Below, piece after piece: positions 1 through 10,963 of a stretch of DNA of 64,000 nucleotides; position 1 is the stretch's first letter; the number at the start of each line of letters is the position of its first letter. The translations under genes and the position numbers were made by a program. Under the pieces are notes generated by a model that did not search any database, was not told the DNA's origin, and worked only from the letters and a program-made list of their open reading frames with translations. The stretch is from Solanum dulcamara (Eukaryota; Streptophyta; Magnoliopsida; Solanales; Solanaceae), in assembly GCF_947179165.1 (NCBI RefSeq), contig NC_077245.1, positions 36,387,286-36,451,285 on the forward strand. The letters run 5' to 3'.

Positions 1-1150
1 ATCTGGAGATACATTAAAACATGTTACAGTTGGGGACATGTTTACAAGCCACAACACACAAAAACTCCAACAACATGCAGCATACAAGGACAAACTACAA
101 GTCCACAATGGACCTGCAGAACCACAGCATAGTGTTTGCTGTGCAGGAGTATTGGAGGTACTTTTCTTCTTGTTCTTTTACTTGTGCAGGTACAATACAC
201 AACTACAATCCCCAAGAACAAGTAATTCAGTATACAACCACTCACTAGAACATAAAGCAACATCAAGACAGACCTGCAACAGATGGGCTACAGCTGCAGC
301 AACAGCAGTGGCAACAGGGTTGTTTTTATTTGTAGATGTAGGGATTACAAAGTGCATGGTTGCACTTGTAGATGCAGCCATTAGCTACCATGCTACAACA
401 CGTGCAACAGCCCTCCTGGATTCTGTGCTGGCACACAAGAACCCTCCAATATCCAAGGCACCATCTGTTAAACCTCCAGGCAGCAGCAGCACCCATCAAC
501 ACTCATTATGGGAGTCTAATCTGGGAGGCCATTGTTCTTGTTTGTGTGGTTGTTTATTTGAGTATGCAGGCTGCTGGAACATCAGAAGCTGCAAAATCCA
601 TGAAGCTGCAGTTGCAGATATCATGCCACAGAGTGCTGAAGCTGAATTTGATTAGAAGCAACAACAAATTCACAGCTGTGGAATGCAGCAGCTACAAACA
701 CCATCAACAAGAGGAGTTGCAACCAGCCACAGCACCTTGGAGCTCAGAAGATACAGCAGCAACCTTACAACTACAACAATCCAACACGAACAATCTTCAA
801 CTTCCATCTACTTGCAATTGAGGAGCCCTCCAATGGGCACCACAGAACCCCCACACACTGGTTTGCTTCCTTGGCTATTTCCTTGTGCAGGTCCACAAAG
901 AACCAAACAAAGGGAGACAGCAACCATTCATGCAGGGGCCTTCTTGCAGCAGCTCCAAGTCACTTTGAGCTCCTTGTTTGTTTGTTTGTGGGTATGCAGG
1001 TACAATCATGCAAAATGCAAGGAAACACCCAAGCAACTGCTCATGCCATAGCTGCATCACCTACAAGTTACAATTTGCTGCTCTTCACTCACTCCTTTTC
1101 TCAACAACAACTCCAACGTTGCTGGTTATTATAGCTCTATATACTTCCTC
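1..1150 (+). other. unassigned CA/GCA-rich segment with recurring acceptor-like motifs
   Basis: No recognised domain. The base composition (many GCA, CAA, CAG words) differs from the AT-rich retroelements to the right. Two overlapping plus frames are open for 205 codons (38-655) and 149 codons (372-821), but their translations are low-complexity and cysteine/alanine-patched, with no family I recognise. A pyrimidine- or T-rich run followed by TGCAGG recurs, ending near 190, 570, 891 and 1000, with a weaker one near 147. TGCAGGTACAAT occurs twice (185-196 and 995-1006). It could be a fragment of a host gene or a transduced sequence linked to the LINE 3' end on its right, or another repeat cut by the window edge. 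Function unknown. Confidence 0.35.
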
Positions 1151-1666
1151 TCGTTTCATCCTCCTTAGCTGATAATCATGATTGTGATGCTGTTGCATAC
1201 TTCCCTTGGACTTACTTGGTATGATAAGACGAAAAAGGGCAAAGATGAAAAGAGCTTTTTCACCCCATACGAGATAGAAGGTTCATATACTTGTTCTTCC
1301 TCAATTTAGCTATGTATGGTACGTAGCATAGTTGAATAGGACTAGTGTAGGTTACTTTCTTGTCTTCTCATGGAAGGGGAGAGTCTCCCTCATTTATGCT
1401 TTCTTAGTCGACTTATATCGGGAGGAGTCCTCTCATAGGTTTACTGCTTTCTAGTTATAGATAGCTCCTTTTGCTACGAGGATGAGTTAGCCGACCTTAA
1501 TAGGTTAGCCAACTTATGAACCAACATAGGATCGGAGGTAAGGTTTATGTCCCCCTCCTTGTATTTTTCTGTTTTATTTTATGTTAAGGCTTGGGGGTGA
1601 TGCTCAACCCCTGACTGTGAACGAGAGGTGGGAGCCTCGTGTAGGGTCTGTTCCCATAAAAAAAAA
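1151..1666 (+). mobile_element. 5'-truncated LINE 3' end with poly(A) tail
   Basis: From about 1350 the sequence is clearly related to the reverse complement of the 3' UTR of the LINE at 38773-39430. Shared blocks include the GGGGAGAGTCTCCCTCATTT block (1376-1395), a gaggagtcctctcatagg-like block, a gatgagtt...cgaccttaataggtta block, and a terminal gttaaggctt...gctcaacccctgac block. Both copies end in an A-rich tail, here nine A at 1658-1666. The tail abuts the RT of gypsy copy A within its RYGH codons, so the LINE fragment lies inside that element. The remainder of A is not found to the left, so the left boundary is uncertain. 1151-1349 has no recognised homology. Confidence 0.7.
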
Positions 1667-2689
1667 TGGCCATACCTTGTTTGAAATGCTGTCTTGGGAA
1701 AATCACACTCCCTTACCCTTAGTTGGTGATACCCGAAATGAAAATCAATCTTAGACAAGTAACTTGCCCTTTGTAATTGATCAATCAAATCATTTATCCT
1801 CAAAATTGGGTCTTTATTCTTGATGGTTACTTTGTTCAATTATGGTAGTCAATGCACATACATAGTGAACCGTCCTCCTTTTGAAAAAAAAATGGGAGCA
1901 TCCCACAGGGATATACATGGTTTAATGAAACCTTTGTCTAACAAGTCTTTCAATTAATCCTTTAACTTTTTTAGTTCCGCCGGGGGTAGGAGGAATAAAA
2001 ATGGGTTGTGTACCCGAAAGAAGGTCTATGCCAAAGTCAATTTCCCTTTCGGGAGGAACACCATATAGATCATCAGGAAACACATCCAGAAACTCATTAA
2101 TAATGGGGATAGACTCTGGAGTAGGGGTCTTGGAATTAATACCCCCAACCTTCACAAAATGGTAGATGCAATCTTTGGAAATTATTTTTCGAGCTTTAAG
2201 GAATGAAATGAATTGACCCTTAAACACGAAATTACTATCCTTCCATTCTAGGACTAGCACATTTGGAAATTGAAATTTAACCACTCGGGTGATATAATCA
2301 ATAGAAGCATAACATGCATATACACAATCCATATGAAGGATAACATTGAAATCGGTCATATCTAGATCAACTAGATCACATAAGGTAACTTTGTGAAAAA
2401 CCAAACCCGAACAATTTCTATAGACTCTTTTGGCCATAACTGACTCATTTATGGGTGTATAAATGGAAAAAGGTTCTAACAATATTTCGGGGCTAACATC
2501 AAATATTATGGCCTTAAAAGGAGTAACAAAAGATAAATTTACACCGAGATCAAGTAAGGCATAAATACCATACAGAAAGACCCATAACATACCGATAACA
2601 ACATCGGGAGTCTCCTCTACCTCTTGCCTACCATGAAGAGCATAAAACTGATGGTTGTGTTAACTAGCTTTTTGTTGCACCTGAGCACC
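1667..2689 (-). pseudogene. gypsy pol remnant: protease and N-terminal RT (copy A)
   Basis: In the protease, the segment [14 protein letters not shown] occupies the active-site position (usually DPGA or DSGA), and [11 protein letters not shown] replaces the usual ILGMDWL. The linker reads [11 protein letters not shown]...[13 protein letters not shown], typical of plant gypsy pol just before RT. The RT start (KPCISLWDAP...) runs into [18 protein letters not shown] and [20 protein letters not shown], then breaks at RYGH where the LINE poly(A) begins. Frames shift between the protease block (1922-2590) and the RT block (1579-1839). The residues translated beyond 1667 come from the LINE, not from RT. 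Non-functional because the catalytic RT half is missing. Confidence 0.85.
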
Positions 2690-3770
2690 TTATGGCACTT
2701 GGCCTCTATCAAAAACTTGGGCTTGAGGACGACCATATTTAACCTTACACACCTTAGCATGATGGCTTGGCTTACCACATCGATAGCACACATTCAAACC
2801 CACTAGACACTCTCCCTTGTGAATCTTTTCACATTTCTTGCATGCGAGGGTAACTTGGCAAATAGGAGCACCTCTTTGAGGCTTAGGGTTGGGCACCCTA
2901 TCCTTGTCAAACCTTATAGTAGTAAGATTTGAATAACCTTGACCGGAATACCTTTGGCAAAAAGGAGGATTCCCTCCACTTCCGAACCTAGCATAAGAGC
3001 AATCACCACTATCAATATTTTCCCTTTTCGACTCCCTATTTTTCTCTTTTTGCATTTCACCCTCTATTTGCCCCACATAGGTCTTGAGTTTAGAGGTGTA
3101 CATTTCCTGAATCAATATATCTTTCTTGTACTCTTTAGAAACAACATCCGACACACCCGATATGAACTTTCTTATATGAGCTCTTGTGTCGGCAATCATG
3201 AATGGAGCATATTTTGATAATTAGGTGAACTTGAGGGCATACTCCCTCACACTCATACCACCTTGCTTATGATTGATAGAACTCTTGTATCTTGGCCTCC
3301 TTTAATTCCATTGGGAAAAAGCAATCAAGAAACACTCTTTGGAATTCTTCCCAAGTCACGGTATTTACCTCTCTAGTACCCTTGCTCTTCCATTGATCAA
3401 AACAAATATGAGCAACACCCTTCAATTGGTAAGTAAACAACTCTTCCCTCTCAACCGAGATAATCCCCAAAATCTCCAAAATCTTATGAATACCATCAAT
3501 AAACTCTTATGGATTCTCTAAGACCTTGGAACCCCAAAACTCTGAAGCATTACTCCTCATAAAGTCATGAACCCTTGTTGCCACTGTACCCATAATTGGG
3601 TTCACAGGAGAAACCACCTCACTATTGGATTATGCCATAATGGCTTGAGTGAGTACTTGTACGGCCGCTCGGAACTAAGCATTAGTCACTTAGTCATCCA
3701 AGGGCTCATTAGGAGCTTGTTCCTCCTCTTCAACCATATTCCTTTGAGCGGGGTATCTTTGTGGAGGCAT
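2690..3770 (-). pseudogene. gypsy gag remnant (copy A)
   Basis: The start codon is at 3770, 198 bp inside the primer-binding site, and begins a MPPQRYPAQR-like segment shared with other family I copies. Conserved gag blocks follow (VEREELFTYQLKGVAHICFD; MSVREYALKFT; FISGVSDVVSKEYKK). At the C-terminus there are two zinc knuckles: CKKCEKIHKGEC (about 2810-2845) and CYRCGKPSHHAKVC (about 2752-2793), the latter with perfect CX2CX4HX4C spacing. At least one frameshift separates the two open segments (3267-3479 and 2690-3199). Gag would package element RNA into cytoplasmic particles; this copy is broken. Confidence 0.85.
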
Positions 3771-3971
3771 TTTCTTAAAATTGCAAAGAATATGTGTTAG
3801 AGGAAAAGACTTAGAATACCACTCTACCGCATGACATATATTATGAAATAATTGAGATTTTCCTAAGATGCTTCATAGCCTCTTAATCATGGATATGGTG
3901 TGCTTCACACCGATAAAGAATACTCTACTTAACATGGAATTTAGACTCTCTAGGACTCCCCTAAACCAAGT

Positions 3972-3983
3972 GTTCTGATACCA
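3972..3983 (-). other. primer-binding site, initiator tRNA-Met type (copy A)
   Basis: The minus strand reads TGGTATCAGAAC, one base from the plant retroelement consensus TGGTATCAGAGC, four bases inside the LTR end (..CTGACA). It marks 3988 as the inner edge of the 5' LTR. Confidence 0.85.
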
Positions 3984-3987
3984 AGTT

Positions 3988-6052
3988 TGTCAGAACTGGA
4001 GCCTAGGTCATAGACATGACAGGATGATCGAGAACCCAAAGAATTCCAACCAAGACATCTTAACATACATTGCATAAATAAGGTAAAGGAAAATGTTAAG
4101 ATAAGATGAAGAAACAAAGCAACTAGAAGTCAAAGAAGAGCAAAACTCTAACAAAATGTCCAAAATGGACTTACATCAACTTGAATGTCTAAGCATGCCT
4201 CTAAATCTATAATCGATAGGGCTTACAAAAAGCTCCTAACACATGTGAATCATAAAAGAAATTCAAGGTAATAACATGAAAGAAAGTCACGTTCTCGATG
4301 AATAAAGACTCATCAACTCTTGAAAACTAAACCAACTCTATCCACGAATGTGAGGATCATGAGTGTCGTATGTCCTACATTTGGAGACAATATAGGAAAA
4401 ATAAACGTTAGTACATAGAAGGTACTAGGTATGTGAGATATGCATGAACAATCAATAGGACATGAGCAATATGACATAAGATGCATGACCAACATAATGA
4501 ACATGAATAAATCTTAAAAGCACTTTAAAAAATATAAAAACTTATGGTCAATGCATCATAAAACTTTATAGTAGATCTCATATCTTTGTATTCAACTTAT
4601 GTGGGATAAGACCTTTAACCAACATCTTACGACCATGGGAGCTATATCATGGAATCTAATATAAATCCCACATCGAGAAGAGAGAGGCTACTTGCCAAGG
4701 TAGACTCCATGAGAACAACTTTAAATTTGTGAGGTATATGTGAATCCACCAGCTAAGCCATAGGGCAACCTAGTTTGGGACTTTATGTTGCTACTAGGAT
4801 TCCCTTGGGTAACTAATTATGTTATCAGACCAGACCTTACCTACAAGTCCTTTAGGTGCTCAATCAATATCCCAACGAAATTCATTAATTCATAGAAACA
4901 TCATTATTAACTTCATCATGAAAATATTCATTAGAGTAGGTCATTAACTTTAGTGATTTATAGGAATTCATAACTTCGGTGAGAATTGTCTCTATCACCA
5001 TCGTAAACATGATATGTGAGAGAATTGTCCTTATCATACCATATTAACTTTCTTGGATAATCATTTATCATCATTAAAACTTTCATCATTCAATAATAAA
5101 GCTCAACTTCAGTTATAAAAGATTTTTTTTTAAAATCATTGAACTCATGATCAAACTAATGTAAATCATTATTGAAATTCATAATCATGATTGAAAATAG
5201 ATTTATGACTGAGCATTCATAATTCAACTTGAAATTATGTAATTCATGCAGAAACATGCTTATAATGATCATTGATAACATCTAAAAATGAAATTGAAAC
5301 CACCCAATGCAATTCATCGAAACAAGGGTTAATAGACAATTAAAATATAAAGAAATCTTTGAGAAAATCTTTGGACTCCATGAGTGAAAGGAACCTTGGT
5401 GAAATTAAGATCATAATTGGAAATTTGGAGAAGTACTTGAGAGAAGCTTGAGGGATTTTATTGATTTGGACTTAGAGATTTTTAGAAGAATAAATTAGAA
5501 TACAGGAAATTCTGAAGGGTTAGGTAGTTATAGGCTTGAACTTGGCCATAATAGTGTCTAGGTTCAGTGAACAAAATATGGGGAAAGACACGAATACCCT
5601 TTATTAAAATTGAACATTGGACCAACGGATTGACTTTTACGACTCATCCTCAAGTCCACAACGCGTAAACTTGAGTAGTCATGCAGGCCCTAAATTTCTT
5701 AGGGTTTTTGGAGCCTCTGTAGTTCATCTATGTGTTGTGGTTATGACTCGTCATTATGATTATGGTTCATCAACTCGACTTGTCCTGCAGGTCTTATAAT
5801 CTAAAAATTTGAGGGTCTCTAAAGTTTTGCTATGAGTCATCATTACGAATCATCGATAGGACTAGGACTCATAGATCGTAGTCATATGACCTCTCCTGAT
5901 TCCTTTTCCTAAATAATACCAAATCTCCCTCTACAACTCATCTCTATGACTTGTAGGAACCTCTACGAATCATAGAGTGAGTCGTGGTTTTATAGTCATT
6001 CCATATTTGAGAATTTCTCCTTGGTTCCAACTTTCTGACTTTCGATCTTACA
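3988..6052 (-). repeat. 5' LTR of copy A (2.07 kb)
   Basis: The LTR runs from TGTAAGATCGAAAGTCAG at 6052 to CTGACA at 3988 on the minus strand. It shares structure with the LTRs of copies C (25070), H1 (47293) and H2 (56925). Common blocks are a U3 segment full of gactcgta/tacgagtc-like words (here about 5620-6000), a central 'cccatggagtcc' block, an AT-rich block rich in 'aattgcatgattt' motifs, and a terminal 'ggcttgg..ctagtt..gggtcatgaca' end. No open frame of note. Confidence 0.85.
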
Positions 6053-7417
6053 CCCTACTAAGTGTATCAATGAAAACATTGTCCTTAACCGGATGATAAT
6101 GCCACTCATGTCATAATGCTAAAGGAGTTCAAGCCACCTCTTTTGCCATAGGTTGAGTTTCTTTTGGGTGAACACATATTGGAGACTTTTGTTATTGGTA
6201 AATACATCTACATGTACCCTATAGAGGTAATGCCTCCAAATATGTAGAGAATCATCACAATATACAATGAACCCTTATAATCCTTACGGTAGAGTTAAAA
6301 TAGGAATAGAAATAAGTTGATCTTTCAAAGTTTGGAAACTCTTTTCACACTCATCCATCCATAGGAACCTTGCATTATTTTGGGTCAATTTCATCAAAAG
6401 AGATTAGATGCAAGAGAACCCTTCGATGAACCTTCTTTAATACCCAGCAACACCCAAAAAGCTCCTAATCTCCAAAGGAGCCAATGGTCTAGGCCAATTC
6501 CTTACCATTTCCGTCTTCTTAGGATCAACCTTGATTCTATATCTAGATATTATATGGCCAAGGAAAGCCACTTGTTTCAACCAAAATTCGCACTTACTAA
6601 ACTTGGCAAATAATTTCCTATCCCTCATAGGTTGAAGAACAATTCTAGAATGACTCTTATGTTCTTCCTCACCCTGAGAGCAAATCAAAATATCATCAAT
6701 GAAGACCACCATAAATATATCAAGGTAGGGTTTGAACACCCTATTCATTAGATCCATAAATAACGGCGATGCATTCATCAATCCAAACGACATAGATATA
6801 TCATAGATATATTTGTTCTTAATGGTCACCTTATTTTAAATTCCATCTTGGGAATGTCACACTCCCTTACTCTTAGTTGATGATAGCCGGAACGGAGATC
6901 AATCTTTGAGTAATGACTTGCCCTTGCAATTGGTCAAATAGGTCATTTATCATAGATATATTTGTTCTTAATGGTCACCTTTTTCAATTAACGGATGTCT
7001 ATGCACATCTAGAGTAACTTATCCTTCTTTCTCAAAAATAACACGGGAGAACCCATGGAGAAATACTTGACCTTATGAATCCCTTTTCCAAAAATTCCTT
7101 AAATTATTCCTTTAACTCCTTTAATTCCACTAGGTCATCTAGTGGGAGTAATAGAGATTGGTTGGGTATCAAGGAAAAGATAGATACTGAAATCAACTTC
7201 CTTTTCTGGAGGGACACTAGGGAGGTCATTGGGAAAGACATTGAGAAACTCATTTACCATGGGGACCGACTCAAGAGAAGGACTTTCAGAGTTGACATCT
7301 ATAACCCTCACAATATGATAAATGCAACCGTTAGAGATTAATTTTTGAGCCTTAAGACAAGAAATGAACCTACCATTTAATACCGAATCATGACCCTTCC
7401 ATTCAAGAATAGGCTCA
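6053..7417 (-). pseudogene. gypsy pol fragment: protease-RT linker, RT, RNase H (copy F)
   Basis: The minus strand reads the protease-RT linker (EWKGHDSVLNGRFISCLKAQ ... NEFLNVFPNDLPSVPPEKEVDF, 7415-7180), then RT ([15 protein letters not shown]), then [20 protein letters not shown] and an intact catalytic FIDDIL box, and [17 protein letters not shown]. It ends in an RNase H remnant. The RNase H has lost the stretch between the YCD segment and the IWRHYLY-type segment and stops at DTLSR, where the LTR of copy A begins (6052). The linker matches copy A closely, so F is an older member of family I. In RT, codons around YGHYEFLV are replaced by a 34-bp duplicate (see findings). Confidence 0.85.
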
Positions 7418-7603
7418 CTTAGGAATTGACTCAGGGCATGACAAACTTTATATTAGAGCTTAGAGTTCAAGTGTCTTAGGATGTCTATGAAGCCGTGTCT
7501 AGTAGAGTCTTTCTTATTGGTGTGAAATGACTATAGGAAATTAGGAATTGTCTCACGTATTTCATACTCCAGATTTGTGCGACAGAGTTTAACTCTATAA
7601 AAA

Positions 7604-7721
7604 TTCCTTCTAACTCGTGTGTTTACGCATTTACAGTTAATTCCTCCAAAGCGTACCTTCATTCAGAGGAATATTTCTAGTACTGAGGTCTCAACTACTA
7701 TTATTCCTCCTATATCAAGGT
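7604..7721 (+). pseudogene. gag N-terminus (copy G)
   Basis: After a 5' UTR resembling those of other copies (..gtctagtagagtctttcttattggtgtgaaatgac.., 7495-7530), the frame holds PPKRTFIQRNISSTEVSTT, a proline/arginine-rich gag start. The expected methionine before PP is replaced by isoleucine. The reading ends at 7721 where TGTTTTTATACCCC begins. The middle of gag is missing and the C-terminal half resumes near 8996. Confidence 0.6.
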
Positions 7722-8995
7722 TGTTTTTATACCCCATATTTTTGAATGTTGGAATATTTTATGCTAATCGAGATAAGTCTAAGGACAAGATCATTTTGAG
7801 ATATGAGATAGAGACTTTTAATCCCTAAATTTAATTAGTGTATGAATTGCTTATAAATTTTATTTGGTATAGAAATATTAGCAGAGACTAGGGATTAATT
7901 AATCATGATTAGATTATTAAGTGGGTATTGGTAATTAATTATGATTAATTATCTTAATTAGAGAAATAAGTGGTCCCCACAAAATGTGGATGAATCTGAT
8001 TGGTGCTTGGTTAAGTGGGACACATGTCATTATGGTTGGATGTGTGTCATTAATATAGGCATCCTATATAACTTCAATTGATGACTAAGATTAGTCATAC
8101 ACTTTAGAATTTATCGTCAATAATTATGAATTAGAGAGAGAAGTTCTCATCTTCACCAAGTAGAGAGAGAGTCAACTATGGAAGCAGCCTTTGAAGCTCA
8201 TGGATAGCTGTTTTCATCACCATTAGATTGCTAAAATTTACCTTAAATTAGAGAAGGAAGTATGAACAACCATGGCTGCCCTTGAGTGAATTCATGTTCT
8301 TGATAAGAATTATTAATCTCCAAGGTGTTGTAAGTACTAAAGGGAGAAGCATGGTTAGGGATTCAAGTTGAAGAAGATGAAATAGTGCAAGTCATTATGG
8401 AATCTGCCCAAATTAAATTTGAGGTAAGGTTTATTCTTTTTTCATAAAATTTAGAGCTAATTATGTTGTAATGAAGAGATTAACTTGTATTAAATGGAAT
8501 TGGAAGTAAAAAAATTCCATGATTAGTGTTGTTGTTGAAATGGATAGAATTGAAGGTGCTTAAATTAGATTGGGTTGATTGTTGTTGTTGCTATTATTGT
8601 TATGGATTATGTGTTAAAAGTAAAATTTTTTTGATATTTAAAGTAATAATTTTATTGTATTGAGAACGATCTGGTTTGATTGTGTTGTTGTTCTTATTAA
8701 ATTGAAGGACTAAGAGTAGCTAAGGCTATTGTGTTATTGTAATTGTTGGACTATTATAAGGTCATTCAATGAAGTGTTGTGGCTATATATTATTAAGAGT
8801 AACTTGAATATGTAGTAGTTGTTATGTTAAAGATTATGGAACATCAGAATGTGTTGGCTGATTTGGAATATTGTGAGGGCTATCTCGAAATATTCTTGAA
8901 TCTTGCCTTGGCTAACTTTGAACCTGTGATTGTTGATGTTGGATTAGTCGTTGTGTGGTTGGTTTGAATATAAACGAAACGTTGTCTAATTTTTG
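7722..8995 (+). repeat. LTR-like block inserted in gag of copy G
   Basis: It begins TGTTTTTATACCCCATATTT, an LTR-type 5' end, immediately after the gag N-terminus. The sequence is AT-rich and non-coding, with a possible TATA region (cctatataac near 8064-8073) followed by an agagagagaag leader about 70 bp on. gag reading resumes near 8996. No CA end and no target duplication could be found, so the right end is approximate. It is either a truncated solo LTR, or an insertion accompanied by loss of the central gag. No gene seen. Confidence 0.5.
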
Positions 8996-9578
8996 AATAT
9001 AAAAAAGGAAGGATTAATAGTGAAAAAGTACAACCTCAAGTTGATATAGTTATCCAAATATGCTCCAGAGATGGTTCCCGGTATGAGATCAAAGATAAGA
9101 AAGATTTTCTCTTGATTGGAAAAACATGTGAAGAATTAGTGCAAGGCCACCTTACTGATTTCTTATATATATATATATATATATCTCCACAGCTTATGGT
9201 TTACGTGCAGCAAGTTGTGGAAGATAAGAAGAGGGATCAGGAAGAGAACCAAGATAAGAGGGCCATGTCAGCATGACATGAGGCTAGTGAGCAGAAAATT
9301 TAGAATGGAAACCGTTTGTTCTTTCAAAAGAGGTCATCTGGATCTTCACAATAATATGATAGTGCACCTACACCAAGTAAAAGAAATAATCAGAGGAACC
9401 AAAACGATCAGAACTTCAGAGTTTAGAGTTCTCCGTCCTAAGGTACTGTTGCTTAAGGTTCTTCTCGAAGCATCCTTATGGTAAGTGTGGGAGACTCCAC
9501 ATAGGAGAGTCTCTTGATGAAACAAGTGATTGTTACAAGTGTGGAAAAATGGGTCATTTTCAGAGATATTGGCTGATG
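8996..9578 (+). pseudogene. gag C-terminal half with zinc knuckles (copy G)
   Basis: The frame resumes as VKKYNLKL then LSKYAPEMVPGMRSKIRK, then LMVYVQQVVEDKKRDQEENQ, a well-known order in plant gypsy gag. Internal stops are present and a (TA)n run (about 9163-9184) is inserted before LMVYVQQ. Near the end, HPYGKCGRLHIGES is a degraded first knuckle (final C to S) and CYKCGKMGHFQRYW is a second knuckle whose last C is W. Gag here is non-functional. The next bases are the solo LTR target site GGAAA. Confidence 0.75.
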
Positions 9579-10963
9579 GGAAATGATGTGAGGCCTAATA
9601 TATATATATATATATAATCATTATTTGCCACACATTTAATCTTTTGATTATCATTTTTAGCATGAATTTTATCAATTATTCTTAAGTTGTGTATTTTATT
9701 TGTAGGATTACAATGATATGAAAAGGATGAAATTTGGTGTATAAATGGATTAAAAATAATAAATCATATAAGAAAATCAAACATGCAACTTAATGGAAGG
9801 ATTTTAATATTATATTATTATTTCTATATAAGGTAATCCATTTGAATTTGAAGTAAAAAGGAAACGTGCCTGGCAGCAGAACACATGGGAGTAGCTGGAA
9901 GAAACATTCCAAGTTGAGGCGGTATCAGTAGCAAGAATTCAAGGGGGTGCACAACCAAAATCCAATTAAATTTGATTTTGGTTTTCCAATTTATTTTGGA
10001 ATTAATTATTTTATTTGGATTTTCTACTTCTATAAATAGTCCATAAAAATATTTCTTAGACAATTTATAACTAACACATATCCTAGGACTTAGAATTTTA
10101 TAGCTTGTGAACTTTGGAAGAGCCACCGTGAAGGCCGAAAAGAGATGGTTTAGTATTTTCTTCTGTAGTTTTATTAAATTTTCTTTAAAAAAATCAAGAT
10201 TCTGAAATTATTCTATTTTACTTGTAAGTTCATAATTAAGATTTTGTGTATAATTTCTAAATTGTGTTTTTCAAATGATGAATAGCTAAATTGCATAACT
10301 AGATTTGTGGGAACCATTGTAAATTATCGAAGTAAGTTAATATGGATAGTGATTTTTGTATGGTTTTCATGCATGTATTGCTTTTCCCTTTTCTTTGATT
10401 GGTTCTTAACAGTTGCAAACATTAGAACTTGCCTTATTCTTACTTGCCGGACCAAGGAGGTAATGAATGGGAAAAGAGATTATGCATTTGAGTCTATGAA
10501 CCCTCACCTAATAGATTGAACGGATCAAGGGATAGCTAATTTGGAATCAAAGGTAAGGATTAGTAAAGCATACACCATAGACCGACCAAGTTGCGTGGTG
10601 AAATTCACATATTTAGGAAACCAACAACTTAGGTGAACTTAACTTACTTATTGTGCATTCTAAGAACTAAAGTAGATCACTAAAACAATAATCTTACTAA
10701 GTTATGAAATCATGGGGAACATACTTATAATAATTAAAATACAAATAAATATTTAGTTCCAAGCTATTGTTATTTTTTTAATTTTTGTTTCAGTTTAAAT
10801 CCCCTACCCCTTTTTAAATAACGACTATCAAGTTAAATTTTACTATTAATAATATTCTTGTATATTCTTTATGGGATCGACCCTTACTCATAGTTGGGTA
10901 TATATATTGCAAACAACCATTTACATTTCTTTTCGAGAAGTATAGTTACATATTACCAGGAAA
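9579..10963 (+). mobile_element. solo LTR with 5-bp target-site duplication
   Basis: The LTR runs 9584-10958, starting TGATGTGAGG and ending TATTACCA (TG...CA), flanked on both sides by GGAAA (9579-9583 and 10959-10963). It interrupts the gag/protease region of copy G, which continues on both sides. Contents match a Tat/Athila- or LARD-type LTR: TATA box, leader, and a 3' portion with 'gggatcgacccttactcat...ttttcgagaag'. With one LTR and no internal domain, it is best explained by LTR-LTR recombination. It also carries a (TA)n tract at 9597-9617. ORFs inside it are not gene-like. Confidence 0.9.
10031..10039 (+). promoter_or_regulatory. TATA box of the solo LTR
   Basis: TATAAATAG lies 448 bp into the solo LTR in an AT-rich setting, the usual place for the LTR core promoter. 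Transcription would start roughly 25-35 bp downstream and run plus-strand into the decayed protease of copy G. Activity is not shown. Confidence 0.55.

Larger units (their letters stand above)
1667..6052 (-). mobile_element. Ty3/gypsy family I copy A, 3'-truncated
   Basis: Minus-strand order is 5' LTR (6052-3988), primer-binding site, gag, protease, partial RT. The RT is cut at 1667 by a LINE 3' end, so RNase H, integrase and the 3' LTR are absent. gag opens with the same MPP-RYP...VEEE arrangement as copies C (27394), H1 (49739) and H2 (58212), and the LTR starts with the same TGTAAGAC-type end, which defines family I here. The LTR start follows an RNase H codon series of copy F, so A inserted into an older copy of its own family in the same orientation. 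Confidence 0.85.

Noticed and set aside
1579..1839. apparent RT ORF extending to 1579 with a novel C-terminus
   Set aside because: The last ~29 codons are read through the poly(A) and 3' UTR of the inserted LINE fragment.
9215..9484. 89-codon arginine-rich plus ORF
   Set aside because: Out-of-frame reading of the gag C-terminus of copy G. The gag motifs (VYVQQVVEDKKRDQEE, CYKCGK) are in another frame.
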